64,000 nt of DNA from Novilysobacter sp035759805 (GTDB taxonomy: Bacteria; Pseudomonadota; Gammaproteobacteria; Xanthomonadales; Xanthomonadaceae), in contig DASTUE010000058.1 of the NCBI GenBank assembly GCA_035759805.1, positions 1-64,000 of the forward strand. Direction: 5' to 3'. Numbering within the stretch: the first letter of the stretch is position 1; every line of letters starts with the position of its first letter. The notes beneath the pieces are model-generated. The model saw only the letters and a list, made by a program, of their open reading frames with translations, was not told the origin of the DNA and made no database searches. This document shows, piece after piece, positions 1-11,217 of this stretch. The position numbers and the translations under genes were made by a program.

Positions 1-636
1 ATGAACGGTCCAGGCCTGATCGCGCGCCTGCATGAGGCAGCCCGTCTGGGCCGTGCGCTGCATCCGTTGGACGCGCCGCCCGCGGGGCAGGGCTGGAACC
101 GGAGAGAGCTTGCCGACCTGGTGCCGCCCTTGGCCAGACAGGATGACGCGGCGGTGCTGGTCGGCCTGGTGCCAAGGCCGCAGGCGACCCAGGTCATCCT
201 GACCCGTCGCACCGATACGCTGCGTCATCACGGGGGCCAGGTCGCTTTCCCCGGTGGGCGGGTGGACCCGCAGGACGAAAACGCGATTGCCGCCGCGATC
301 CGCGAGACCGGCGAGGAGATCGGCGTGTTCGCCGACCAGATCACGCCGCTGGGCCTGCTGGACCCGCTGCTGACCATCACCGGCTTCCGGGTGCTGCCGG
401 TGGTGGCGGTGATCGATCCCGCGCACGAGATCCACCCCGATCCGCGCGAGGTGGCCGAGGTGTTCGAGGTGCCGCTCGACTACCTGCTGGACCCGGCCAA
501 CCTGCTCGAACTGCAGGTCGACTACCGCGGGCGCCTGCGCCCGATCCACGAATACCGCTACCCCGCGCAACGGATCTGGGGCGCCACCGCGTCTATCCTG
601 TTGAACCTGCGGCAGCGGCTGGAGAGCGTGAAATGA
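1..636 (+). CDS. nudL: CoA pyrophosphatase, Nudix hydrolase (NudL-like)
   Basis: A 211-residue protein with a complete Nudix box at about residues 84-107 (GGRVDP, then RETGEEIG), the metal-binding helix that cleaves nucleoside diphosphate-X bonds. The segment LRHHGGQVAFPGG just before it matches the NudL/YeaB group, which hydrolyses coenzyme A and its derivatives to phosphopantetheine-type products in the cytoplasm. The ATG is the first base of the window, so upstream signals cannot be seen, but the length is normal for the family. Its stop codon overlaps the ATG of the rhodanese gene (ATGA), suggesting translational coupling. CoA as substrate is inferred from family resemblance. Confidence 0.88.
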   Translation: MNGPGLIARLHEAARLGRALHPLDAPPAGQGWNRRELADLVPPLARQDDAAVLVGLVPRPQATQVILTRRTDTLRHHGGQVAFPGGRVDPQDENAIAAAIRETGEEIGVFADQITPLGLLDPLLTITGFRVLPVVAVIDPAHEIHPDPREVAEVFEVPLDYLLDPANLLELQVDYRGRLRPIHEYRYPAQRIWGATASILLNLRQRLESVK

Positions 637-1586
637 GCAAGCACCCAGTGCAACACGTGATGCATGGCGAATCGCCGTCGGATGCTGCGGTGCCGGGTGT
701 GGATCCAGCCGATCCATCGCCAGCCGGCCATATGACGGCGTCGACCGAAAGATGGCAGACGCTGGTTTCGGTCGACGCGTTGTCGACGGCATTGGGTCGT
801 GAGGATCTGGTCGTGCTCGACGCGCGCTCGTCGCTGACCGATCCGGCCGGCTGCGAGGCTGCGTACCGGCAGGCGCACGTGCCGGGCGCGCGCTTTGCGG
901 ACCTGGATCGCGACCTGTCCGACCATCGTCAATCCGGTGGCCGCCATCCGTGGCCCGATGCGGCGGATTTCACTGCGCGTCTGGGGGCGTGGGGTATCCG
1001 TCCGTCCGACCAGGTGGTGGTTTACGACGCCGGCGAAGGCGCACTGTCGGCGGCGCGCGCCTGGTTCCTGCTGCGCGCACTCGGCCATCGCGATGTGGCC
1101 GTGCTCGATGGCGGCTGGTCGGCCTGGACTGCGCAGGGATTGCCGGCCGAGTCCGGCCTGCCCGAGGTGCGGCCGACGCGCTACGTCGCCCGGTTCGACC
1201 GTGGTCGCCTGCTTGATGCCCTGCTAGTGCAGGCGCATCTTGCCAAGGGCGGCATGCTGATCGACGCGCGCGCGCCGGAGCGCTTTCGTGGCGACGTGGA
1301 GCCGATCGACAAGGTCGCCGGCCATGTGCCGGGCGCAGTCAATCGTCCCTACAGCGCGAACCTGCGCGATGGGCATTTCAAGCTGGCCGCGGAGTTGGCC
1401 GCCGGGTTCACCGGCTTGCTCGGCGACCGCGCGCCGCAGGACGTGGTGGTGATGTGCGGCTCCGGCGTCACCGCCTGCCACCACCTGCTTGCGATGGAAC
1501 ATGCCGGCCTTCCCGGCGCGAAGTTGTTCACGGGCTCATGGAGCGGCTGGATCGAGGATCCCGGGCGTCCGGTTGCCAGGGGTTGA
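633..1586 (+). CDS. sseA: Thiosulfate/3-mercaptopyruvate sulfurtransferase (rhodanese)
   Basis: A tandem rhodanese-fold enzyme of 317 residues. The second domain carries the persulfide-forming loop CGSGVTAC with the catalytic Cys near residue 275. The GSGVTA loop is characteristic of 3-mercaptopyruvate sulfurtransferases (SseA), which move sulfur from 3-mercaptopyruvate to thiol acceptors or cyanide. The first domain (about residues 45-165) lacks a loop Cys, as is usual. The ATG at 633 overlaps the preceding stop (ATGA). A later ATG at 732 would remove a 33-residue non-conserved leader and give the usual length of about 284 residues, so the start is uncertain. Confidence 0.88.
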   Translation: MSKHPVQHVMHGESPSDAAVPGVDPADPSPAGHMTASTERWQTLVSVDALSTALGREDLVVLDARSSLTDPAGCEAAYRQAHVPGARFADLDRDLSDHRQSGGRHPWPDAADFTARLGAWGIRPSDQVVVYDAGEGALSAARAWFLLRALGHRDVAVLDGGWSAWTAQGLPAESGLPEVRPTRYVARFDRGRLLDALLVQAHLAKGGMLIDARAPERFRGDVEPIDKVAGHVPGAVNRPYSANLRDGHFKLAAELAAGFTGLLGDRAPQDVVVMCGSGVTACHHLLAMEHAGLPGAKLFTGSWSGWIEDPGRPVARG

Positions 1587-2021
1587 AGGCCGGTAAGCGC
1601 CAGCACCGAGCGTTGCAAGCGATGCTTGTCTGCAGCCGGCTGCGCTGATTCCTGGTTCTTCGCACAAGTCCGGGAAACCGGCAGTCAGGGAGTGGCAGCG
1701 TCCGGGCGTCCCAGCCCTTGGCGGCGAATGTCCCCCGACGACGGCCTTCGGCCGTCGCCTCCTCCTTGATTTCGCCGCCAAGGGCCGGGACACCCGGCGA
1801 GTGGGAGTGCGCGGTGCTGGTGAGTGCTGGCGGCCCGCGCGGCACTGACGCGCGCCTCTGCAGTACGCCGGACCTGATCGGACCGGAGCACGGAGTAAAG
1901 CGCCGGGATTTCGCCCATGACTCCCGTCACGCGCCCCCGACCAGGCAGAAGCAAAACGAAGCAACACGCGCCCGGCCTCTGCCTGCACTGGGACCGGCCG
2001 CTCCGGACTTCCGAGAAGAAC
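1587..2021. other. Convergent intergenic region without a gene
   Basis: This 435-bp stretch lies between the rhodanese gene (+) and the isomerase gene (-), which converge on it. Open frames here have no recognisable protein family. The only clear structure is a long imperfect palindrome at 1702-1797, listed separately. It could serve as a transcription end for both genes, but it has no long T-run. Confidence 0.6.
1702..1797. repeat. 96-bp nested palindromic element
   Basis: Perfect 15-bp arms GCCCTTGGCGGCGAA (1714-1728) and their reverse complement (1771-1785) enclose a second hairpin with 8-bp arms CGACGGCC/GGCCGTCG and a TTC loop (1739-1757). The outer arms continue imperfectly (CCGGGCGTCCC against GGGACACCCGG). 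The shape is that of a bacterial interspersed palindromic repeat (REP/BIME-like). No second copy of this type was found in the window. Confidence 0.75.
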
Positions 2022-2822
2022 CTATTTCTTCAGCCTGGCGACCAGTGCGTGCAGTGCCGTCTGGGTACCGGGCTCCATCCATGCGTTGACGAAGCGCTCC
2101 AGGTCGATGTGCTCGGGCTGCAGCGCTTCGATCACCGCGGCCCGCGCGATCTGGCGGGTGTGGCGCATGGCTTCGGGCGGCAGCACCAGCAGGGTCTGCA
2201 GCCATTCGCGGGCGCGCCGACTGATGGCATCGGGATCGGTGACGGGATCGGCATCGACCAGTTCGTCCACCAGGCCGATCTGCAGGGCGCGGGCGGCGTC
2301 GACCATCTCGCCTGCCACCAGCATCCGTTCCGCGCGGTGGGGGCCGACCACGCGCCGCATCAGGCGCTGGATGCCTTCCGGAGCGACCAGGCCGACCTGG
2401 GTTTCGTTGAGGCCGATGCGGAAATCGCCGGCGGCCATGATCCGATAGTCGCAGCACAGCGCGTACACGCAACCGCCGGCGGGTGCATGGCCGGTGAGGG
2501 CCGCCACGACCGGCACCGGACACGAGGCCAGTGCGCGGGCGACGCCGAAGAAGGCCTGCCATGCGGCGGTCAGCGCCTCGCGGTCGTCGCCCAGTCCGAG
2601 CAGGTAGGGCACGTCCAGGCCGGCGGAAAAGATCTTCGGCGCGCCGGACAACACGATGCCGCGGGCGTCGCCGACCAGCGCGGCCTCCAAGGCATGGCGC
2701 AGGTCGCGGCACAGCGCCGGATCGAGGGCGTTGACCGGCGGGCGGGCGAGTTTCAGCTCGACGATGTCGCCGTGCCGGATGGTCTCGACGTAGCTGGGGA
2801 CATGACTGGAGACATGGCTCAT
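2022..2822 (-). CDS. Enoyl-CoA hydratase/isomerase family protein (ECI1-like)
   Basis: A 266-residue crotonase-fold protein. The segment GLNETQVGLVAPEG matches mitochondrial delta3,delta2-enoyl-CoA isomerase (ECI1) better than hydratases. The Glu of NETQ aligns with the single catalytic glutamate of the isomerase. The first hydratase glutamate (in GGGCELA) is replaced here by GGCVYA. I therefore infer a double-bond isomerase of unsaturated fatty acid oxidation rather than a hydratase. The start at 2822 is chosen because its ATG overlaps the stop of the upstream DUF4139 gene (ATGA), indicating coupling. A longer in-frame extension upstream lies inside that gene and is rejected. Confidence 0.8.
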   Translation of the reverse strand: MSHVSSHVPSYVETIRHGDIVELKLARPPVNALDPALCRDLRHALEAALVGDARGIVLSGAPKIFSAGLDVPYLLGLGDDREALTAAWQAFFGVARALASCPVPVVAALTGHAPAGGCVYALCCDYRIMAAGDFRIGLNETQVGLVAPEGIQRLMRRVVGPHRAERMLVAGEMVDAARALQIGLVDELVDADPVTDPDAISRRAREWLQTLLVLPPEAMRHTRQIARAAVIEALQPEHIDLERFVNAWMEPGTQTALHALVARLKK

Positions 2823-4375
2823 GGGCTCACGCCCACGGCCCAGCGGTAACGCACGGTATAGGTCAGTGTGATCTCGCTGTTGGCGGCCACCGGGACGTCG
2901 AACTCGACGTGGCTGGCGTCCTTCTTTTTCGGCCCGACACTGCTGGCCGTGATGTCCCACTCAGTCCAGCGTGGCAACGGCTCGACCACCCGGATCGTGG
3001 TGTCGGTGTCCTTCGCGTTGCCCAGGGTGATGGCGAACGATTCGGTGATCGTGCGGCCCGCGCGGTCGACGCGGAAGGCGGTGGTTTCACGGTCCGCCCG
3101 CAGGTCGAATGCCTTGCCGACGGCGAGCCGGATATCGGCGCCGGTCGGGGTGTGCGGCAGGGTGGACTCGCCGAGGAAGTCGTTGCCGTCGAACACCCTC
3201 ACGCGCCCTGCCGGCAGGGGCTGGCCGAGTCCGGCATCGGCCACATTGCTGATCGAGACCGTCGCCGTGACCGGCAGTGCGCCGGTCTGGCCGCGATAAC
3301 CCGGGTCGATGTTCGGTTGCGGCGTCTGCCATTGCGGCGCGCCGGCATCCACCACGTAGGTGCGCTGGCAGGCGATCGCCTCGCGCCGGGCGAACAGGGG
3401 CACGCGCTCGGTGGCGCCATTGCTGATGGCGAACGTGCCGGGCAGTTCGTAGGCGTGGTATTCGCCGGACTGGCGCGTGGCCGGCATCGGTGGCGCGGCA
3501 GCCGCGACGGAGTCGGCGGCGAACTGGTTGCGGAGCTGGTAGCCCTTCTGCAACGGCGCGCGCCGTGGCTCTCCCGCCACTAGGGTCAGCCGTGCATCGC
3601 CAAAGCCCACGCCGGTGCGATTGACCACCAGCGCGGCGCCGTCCAATGCCAGCTTGCACTCCGCGCCGGCGCCTTTGGCCAGGGTCGCCAGGTACTCGGC
3701 GCGCCACGCCATGCCGCCCATCGGGTAGCTGAGCAGGAAGTTGGCATCGCCGGCGTTGCTGGCGCTCACTGTCCAGCGCAGTTCGGCCTGTTGCGGCACC
3801 AGCTTGCTGCCGTCGACCATGCTGAAATTGTCGTAGTCGCGGATGACCTTGATCCGCCCGTCGCCCAGGGCGAGCGTAAGACCGTCACTGGCGGCAAGCA
3901 GGATGCCGGCGTCGGTCTGCTTGGCGTTGCCGGCCGTGTGCTCGACGACGATGCGTTGCCCGAGCACCCGCGCGATCACGTCCGCGGTACCCGACAGCGG
4001 GGCGACGTAGCGTTGGGACTCCAGGGTGACGCCGGGCGACAGGGCGCGCAGGGTGGCCGCTTCCACGTCCATTGCCGGCGGTACGCTGGTGGCGGCGACT
4101 GCGTTCGGGCCGGCCTTGAGCGTGTAATGCAGCGGACGTTCGACCAGCGCATGACCGGGCATGTCGGCACGGGCGCTTCCTTCGCGGGCCAGGGCGTCGT
4201 AATCACCGCTGTAGACGGTCAGCCGGGTGATGCCGGTGTCATCCGTTGCCTGGCTGGTGTCCGGCGCGGCGGCCGGCTTGGCGACGGGAGGTGGCTGGGT
4301 GGCCTCGGGCGCGGGTCCGTTCGAGCACGCGGCAAGTGCGCAGGCGACGGCAAGCAGTGACAGGCTGTGGCGCAT
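2819..4375 (-). CDS. DUF4139 domain lipoprotein
   Basis: A 518-residue protein starting with a lipoprotein signal (hydrophobic stretch then LAAC, Cys about residue 17), so probably anchored in the outer or inner membrane facing the periplasm. The body has the beta-rich DUF4139 architecture, including a C-terminal part ending in ITLTYTVRYRW. A GGAG ribosome-binding site precedes the ATG at 4375, and the longer in-frame ORF upstream has no lipoprotein signal. No biochemical role is established for the family. It is divergent from the copper-chaperone gene 38 bp away and coupled by an ATGA overlap to the downstream isomerase gene, although no functional link is evident. Confidence 0.8.
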   Translation of the reverse strand: MRHSLSLLAVACALAACSNGPAPEATQPPPVAKPAAAPDTSQATDDTGITRLTVYSGDYDALAREGSARADMPGHALVERPLHYTLKAGPNAVAATSVPPAMDVEAATLRALSPGVTLESQRYVAPLSGTADVIARVLGQRIVVEHTAGNAKQTDAGILLAASDGLTLALGDGRIKVIRDYDNFSMVDGSKLVPQQAELRWTVSASNAGDANFLLSYPMGGMAWRAEYLATLAKGAGAECKLALDGAALVVNRTGVGFGDARLTLVAGEPRRAPLQKGYQLRNQFAADSVAAAAPPMPATRQSGEYHAYELPGTFAISNGATERVPLFARREAIACQRTYVVDAGAPQWQTPQPNIDPGYRGQTGALPVTATVSISNVADAGLGQPLPAGRVRVFDGNDFLGESTLPHTPTGADIRLAVGKAFDLRADRETTAFRVDRAGRTITESFAITLGNAKDTDTTIRVVEPLPRWTEWDITASSVGPKKKDASHVEFDVPVAANSEITLTYTVRYRWAVGVSP

Positions 4376-4413
4376 CTCGAACTCCAATTTCGACCTGCCG
4401 GTATCATAAGCGC

Positions 4414-4860
4414 ATGAACACATCGCGCGTTTTGCTCGCCGTCGTATTGCTCGCCGCAACGTTTGCGGCAGCGCCGGCCACCGCCGCCGACTGCAAGCCG
4501 GTCGTGACCGGCGGCTGGTTGCGCCTGCCGCCGGTGTCGATGCCGATGCTGGCCGGGTTCGGCACGATCCGGAACGATTGTGCAGAGGCCGTCACGATCA
4601 TCGCGGCGAGCAGCCCGGCGTTTGCCGATGTGTCCGTGCACGAGACCCGCATCGTCGATGGCGTCAGCCGGATGCGCGCAATGCCGGAACTGGTGATCGC
4701 CCCGGGCGCCAGCGCCACCCTGGCACCCGGCGGCCTGCACCTGATGCTGATGCAACCCAAGGCGGAGCTGCAGGCGGGCGACAGGGTCGGGATCGATTTC
4801 GAACTGAAGGACGGCGGCGTGCTGAAGGGCCGGTTCGAGGTGCGCAAGCCCGGCGCGTAA
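4414..4860 (+). CDS. Periplasmic copper chaperone PCu(A)C
   Basis: A 148-residue secreted protein with a signal peptide (cleavage near TAA-DCKP) followed by the DUF461/PCuAC cupredoxin-like domain. The copper site pattern H-x(n)-M-x(n)-H-x-M is present as VHETRIVDGVSRMR followed by GGLHLMLM. Proteins of this family deliver Cu(I) in the periplasm, typically to the CuA site of cytochrome oxidase together with Sco proteins. The second residue after the first His is Thr rather than the usual Met, a minor deviation. No Sco or oxidase gene is nearby. The ATG at 4414 is chosen because it begins the signal peptide. Confidence 0.85.
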   Translation: MNTSRVLLAVVLLAATFAAAPATAADCKPVVTGGWLRLPPVSMPMLAGFGTIRNDCAEAVTIIAASSPAFADVSVHETRIVDGVSRMRAMPELVIAPGASATLAPGGLHLMLMQPKAELQAGDRVGIDFELKDGGVLKGRFEVRKPGA

Positions 4861-4887
4861 GCGGCCCGGTCGGGCCCGGGTCGCGGG

Positions 4888-5636
4888 TTACGCGGATTCC
4901 CGGCAGGCCTCGCGCACGCTCGCAGGCAGCGGCGCCGATGTGCCGCTGTCGCGATCGATCCACACCAGCACCACGTGGCCGTCGCAATACAGCACGTCGG
5001 CGTCCTGTGCATCGACGATGTGGTGGCCGACGGTCAGGCTGCTGTTGCCCAGCCGCTCGACAAACAACTCGATCATCACCTCCGCCGGCCAGGTGATCGG
5101 GCGGCGGTAGTTGAGCTGCGCGGCCGCGACCACCGGCGCGACATGGTCGTCCATGCCCTGGCCGGGCACGCCGAGCATCCACTGCAGGCGCGCCTCTTCC
5201 AGGTAGCTCAGGTACTTGGAGTTGTTGACGTGGTTGAACGCGTCCAGGTCGCGCCAGCGCACGGGCATGGGTACACGGATCAGATTCCGTTGCGGTGGAT
5301 CGGTCACAGGCGTTGCCTGGGGCTTCGTCGAGGTGATTGCCGGGGCGGTGGCGGACTTGCTGGAGGCGTTGGTTACCGCCGGCTTGCGTTTGCCGCGTTT
5401 GGCCGAGTGACGGGTTTCTGTCGCGTGGGGCGCGACTTCCGGCGCGCCCCCTGGGGGTGAGGTCTCGTTCGGCTCGGAGGAAGCCTGCACCTTCTTCGAC
5501 GGTGCAGGCTTGCCCGGTTCGTGCGGGTCGGGTGTGTCGTTCGCGGAGCTGTTCAGCAATCCGTTCCCATCGACCGGCTTCGTGACTCGCTTGCGTGGCT
5601 TGCGTGGTGTGGCCGTTTTCGGCTTGTCGGCGTCGC

Positions 5637-5640
<4 letters not shown>
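4888..5640 (-). CDS. Acyl-CoA thioesterase (4HBT/YbgC-FadM type) with long basic N-terminal extension
   Basis: Residues about 115-250 form a hot-dog-fold thioesterase with RWRDLDAFNHVNNSKYL, the Asp/HVNN signature of the 4-hydroxybenzoyl-CoA thioesterase/FadM group, so it probably hydrolyses an acyl-CoA. Residues 1-114 are an extra segment rich in Lys, Pro, Thr, Ser and Ala with no fold signature, probably disordered. The start is supported because the ATG at 5640 overlaps the uvrA stop (ATGA), so the extension is likely translated. Normal family members are about 130-150 residues. Substrate is not predictable. Confidence 0.82.
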
Positions 5641-8567
<2,927 letters not shown>

Positions 8568-8820
8568 CGAAGAGCCTGCAAAAAAGGGGGAGGGCCGTCG
8601 AGCTGCGGCGGCAAACAGATGAGCGTATCGAGTGCAGGAAATGGGGGCAAATCGCGGAAATGGAAGCGTGCGCGTCCCGTCGTCGGTACCCCGTTCAGCC
8701 GTAGCTGTCGTGCGGCCACCCATCATCTCCACGCCGCGCGGCGATCGCCAATCACAGGAACACGGCGAAACCGGACGTCAGTGCATACGCGAAGCGGTTC
8801 GATCCCGGGAGAGATGTGCG

Positions 8821-8845
8821 GGTCGCGGCTGAAGCCGCTCCTACA
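8821..8845. repeat. REP-like hairpin ending CTCCTACA
   Basis: GCGGC-TGAA-GCCGC hairpin (8825-8838) followed by TCCTACA. This resembles the short extragenic palindromes common in Pseudomonas, Xanthomonas and Lysobacter. A relative with a different stem but the same CTCCTACA tail lies at 10963-10986. Confidence 0.65.
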
Positions 8846-8867
8846 TCCGCGGACATCTTGGGAAGAG

Positions 8868-8896
8868 TTGCCGCAAGCCACTGAAGCCATTACAAT
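8868..8896 (+). promoter_or_regulatory. Putative sigma70 promoter of rplU-rpmA
   Basis: TTGCCG (8868-8873) and TACAAT (8891-8896) are separated by 17 bp, 64 bp before the rplU start. This is a good match to the housekeeping promoter form. Confidence 0.65.
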
Positions 8897-8959
8897 TCCG
8901 CTTCTGTCTGCCCTCGATGGCACGGCAGCGACCAAAAATAACTACAGAGGAAGACGGTC

Positions 8960-9283
8960 ATGTACGCAGTAGTAGTCACCGGCGGTAAGCAATACCGCGT
9001 CATGCAGGGCGAGACCCTGCGCGTGGAACTGCTCGAAGCCGAAGCCGGCAGCGAGATCAAGTTCGACAACATCCTGATGCTGGGCGATGGCGAGGGCGAG
9101 ACCACGCTCGGCGACGCGCTCAAGGGTGCCACCGTCAGCGCGAAGGTGATCGGCCACGGCCGTGCGGACAAGATCCGCATCATCAAGTTCCGTCGCCGCA
9201 AGCACCACCGCAAGCAGATGGGCCACCGTCAGCATTACACCGAAATCGAGATCACCGGCATTGCCGGTGGCAACAGCAAGTAA
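8960..9283 (+). CDS. rplU: 50S ribosomal protein L21
   Basis: A 107-residue L21 with the conserved start MYAVVVTGGKQYRV and the basic C-terminal segment FRRRKHHRKQMGHRQ that contacts 23S rRNA. An AGAGGAAG ribosome-binding site lies just upstream. It is followed 12 bp later by rpmA, and then obgE, the standard bacterial L21-L27-Obg order. Confidence 0.97.
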   Translation: MYAVVVTGGKQYRVMQGETLRVELLEAEAGSEIKFDNILMLGDGEGETTLGDALKGATVSAKVIGHGRADKIRIIKFRRRKHHRKQMGHRQHYTEIEITGIAGGNSK

Positions 9284-9295
9284 GGAGCAGCAGCC

Positions 9296-9553
9296 ATGGC
9301 ACATAAAAAGTCCGGAGGCTCGACCCGTAACGGCCGCGACTCCAACCCGAAATACCTCGGCGTCAAGATGTATGGCGGCCAGGCGATCGACGCCGGCAAC
9401 ATCATCATCCGCCAGCGCGGCACCCAGTTCCATCCGGGTCCGGGCGTCGGTCTGGGTCGTGACCACACCCTGTTTGCGCTGATTGACGGCAAGGTCGAGT
9501 TCTCGACCAAGGGCCTGAAGAAGCGCCGCACCGTCAGCGTCGTCAGCGAGTGA
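9296..9553 (+). CDS. rpmA: 50S ribosomal protein L27
   Basis: An 85-residue L27 beginning MAHKKSGGSTRNGRDS, the N-terminal arm that reaches toward the peptidyl transferase centre in related ribosomes. The sequence begins directly with the mature arm and shows no cleavable prepeptide of the Firmicutes type. A Rho-independent terminator follows 50 bp downstream, so obgE may be read partly by read-through or from its own promoter. Confidence 0.97.
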   Translation: MAHKKSGGSTRNGRDSNPKYLGVKMYGGQAIDAGNIIIRQRGTQFHPGPGVGLGRDHTLFALIDGKVEFSTKGLKKRRTVSVVSE

Positions 9554-9602
9554 TCGCTGCGGATCGGGCCTCGCGGCCTGATCCGGTACGCACGTTGCAA
9601 AG

Positions 9603-9624
9603 GCCCCGCTCCGGCGGGGCTTTT
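9603..9624 (+). terminator. Rho-independent terminator after rpmA
   Basis: Seven-base-pair GC stem GCCCCGC/GCGGGGC with a TCCG loop, followed by TTTTCGTTT. Confidence 0.85.
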
Positions 9625-9680
9625 CGTTTCCCGGGCACAATGCCGGGGCATGACATGCCACTTATCCATCGAGGTTTTCC

Positions 9681-10814
9681 ATGAAGCTGGTCGACGAAGC
9701 CGAAATCCAGGTCTCCGCAGGCAACGGCGGCAACGGCTGCGTCGGTTTTCGCCGTGAGAAGTTCATTCCGCTCGGCGGGCCTGACGGCGGTGACGGCGGC
9801 AACGGCGGCAGCGTCTGGCTGGTGGCCGACGAGAACCTCAACACGCTGGTCGACTTCCGTCACCAGCGCCAGTTCCGCGCCCGCCGCGGCGAGAACGGCA
9901 TGGGCCGGCAGATGTACGGCAAGGCCGGCGAGGACGCGATCATCACCGTGCCGGTCGGCACCGTGGTGGTGAACGTCGAGACCGATGAGGTGATCGGCGA
10001 CATGGTCAACCACGGCGACCGTCTGCTGGTTGCCAAGGGCGGCCAGGGCGGGCTCGGCAACATGCATTTCAAGAGCTCCGTCAACCGCTCGCCGCGCAAG
10101 GCGCTGCCGGGCCTGCCGGGCGAGGAGCGGGTGCTCAAGCTGGAGCTGAAGCTGCTTGCGGACGTGGGCCTGCTGGGCTTCCCGAATGCCGGCAAGAGCA
10201 CCCTGATCCGTGCGGTCTCGGCGGCGACGCCGAAGGTCGCCGACTACCCGTTCACCACGCTGTATCCGAACCTGGGCGTGGTCAAGGTCGAGCAGTACCG
10301 CAGCTTCGTGATCGCCGACATCCCGGGTCTGATCGAGGGGGCGGCCGATGGCGCGGGCCTCGGTGCGCAGTTCCTGCGTCACCTGCAGCGCACCCGCCTG
10401 TTGCTGCATCTGGTGGATGTCGCGCCGATGGAGGGCGGAGTGGAGATCGGTCCGGCCGAGCAGGTGCGGGCGATCGAGCGCGAGCTTGAAAAGCATGATC
10501 CGGAGTTGCTGGACAAGCCGCGCTGGCTCGTGTTCAACAAGGCCGACCTGCTGCTGGAGGAGGAGCGCGAGGCGACCGTCAAGGCGATCGTCGAGGAGTT
10601 GGGCTGGAAGGATCGCTGGTACCTGGTGTCGGCCATCGGCCGCGACGGCACCTGGCCGATCATGCTCGACATCATGGCGTTCTTCGACCACCAGAAAGCC
10701 GAGGCGCTCGAGGCCGAGACCGAAGCGGCGGCGGAGGCGGAAGCGGCATCGGCCCGTGCCTTGCGTGCTGCCGAAGCGGGGCGGGCGGACGATGCCGGCC
10801 ACGATGCTGGCTGA
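9681..10814 (+). CDS. obgE: GTPase Obg/CgtA
   Basis: A 377-residue Obg GTPase that acts in 50S subunit maturation and stress control. The glycine-rich Obg fold covers residues 1-158 (GGDGGNGGS, KGGQGGLGN). The G domain follows with G1 GFPNAGKS near residue 166, the G2 Thr in PFTT, G3 DIPGLIEGA and G4 NKAD. The C-terminal tail is rich in Ala and Glu, as in other gammaproteobacteria. It sits after rplU-rpmA, its usual place. Confidence 0.96.
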   Translation: MKLVDEAEIQVSAGNGGNGCVGFRREKFIPLGGPDGGDGGNGGSVWLVADENLNTLVDFRHQRQFRARRGENGMGRQMYGKAGEDAIITVPVGTVVVNVETDEVIGDMVNHGDRLLVAKGGQGGLGNMHFKSSVNRSPRKALPGLPGEERVLKLELKLLADVGLLGFPNAGKSTLIRAVSAATPKVADYPFTTLYPNLGVVKVEQYRSFVIADIPGLIEGAADGAGLGAQFLRHLQRTRLLLHLVDVAPMEGGVEIGPAEQVRAIERELEKHDPELLDKPRWLVFNKADLLLEEEREATVKAIVEELGWKDRWYLVSAIGRDGTWPIMLDIMAFFDHQKAEALEAETEAAAEAEAASARALRAAEAGRADDAGHDAG

Positions 10815-10962
10815 AGCCCGACGCTCCCGGGTGTTGGCTCAAATTCGTGGCCTCGGGGTGTCCACGGGATCCGGGGGGCATTTTCCCTGCGGCGATGACC
10901 GCTCGCCGCCGGAGCGAGGCAAGTCGCGATCGGAAGTCGGTCCGATCAGGCCGTCGCTCCCG

Positions 10963-10986
10963 ATTGCGACTTACGTCGCTCCTACA
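10963..10986. repeat. REP-like hairpin ending CTCCTACA
   Basis: GCGAC-TTAC-GTCGC hairpin (10966-10979) followed by TCCTACA, sharing its tail with the element at 8821-8845. Confidence 0.6.
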
Positions 10987-10990
10987 ATTG

Positions 10991-11032
10991 CAGCCGCAGC
11001 CGCAGCCGCAGCCGCAGCCACAGCCACAGCCA
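10991..11032. repeat. Hexanucleotide tandem repeat (CAGCCR)n
   Basis: Seven uninterrupted hexamers, four CAGCCG then three CAGCCA, followed by a short tract of degenerate six-base units (AAGTCG, CGGTCA, CGGTTA). It is intergenic and a likely site of length variation by slippage. Confidence 0.85.
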
Positions 11033-11124
11033 CAATCGAAGTCGCGGTCACGGTTACGGCCGCACCACGTCCACGCGCCCGGGGTCGTGGCACTCGCATC
11101 GCTGTCGCTCATTCATCGCCCACG

Positions 11125-11152
11125 AAAAAACCCGGCCGGAGCCGGGTTTTTT
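11125..11152. terminator. Bidirectional Rho-independent terminator
   Basis: CCCGGC-CGGA-GCCGGG stem flanked by six A on one side and six T on the other, so it can end transcripts from both obgE and rpsT. Confidence 0.9.
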
Positions 11153-11217
11153 CTGCTGTCGCACCAGCCGTTCCGGCAGCCATCGCCGAAGCGACGGCTG
11201 TCGGCGTCGCAGGACTG

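Larger units (their letters stand above)
8568..8959. other. Divergent intergenic region uvrA/rplU
   Basis: 392 bp between divergent uvrA and rplU. It contains a REP-like element at 8821-8845 and the rplU promoter at 8868-8896 (both listed). No gene is recognisable, and nothing matching the window's LexA operator is present for uvrA. Confidence 0.6.
10815..11217. other. Convergent intergenic region obgE/rpsT
   Basis: 403 bp between obgE (+) and rpsT (-). It holds a REP-like hairpin (10963-10986), a hexanucleotide repeat (10991-11032) and a bidirectional terminator (11125-11152), all listed separately. Frames across the region read as low-complexity peptides and are not believed to be genes. 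Confidence 0.65.

Noticed and set aside
10991..11032. CRISPR array
   Set aside because: Six-base units without spacers are a simple tandem repeat, not repeat-spacer units.
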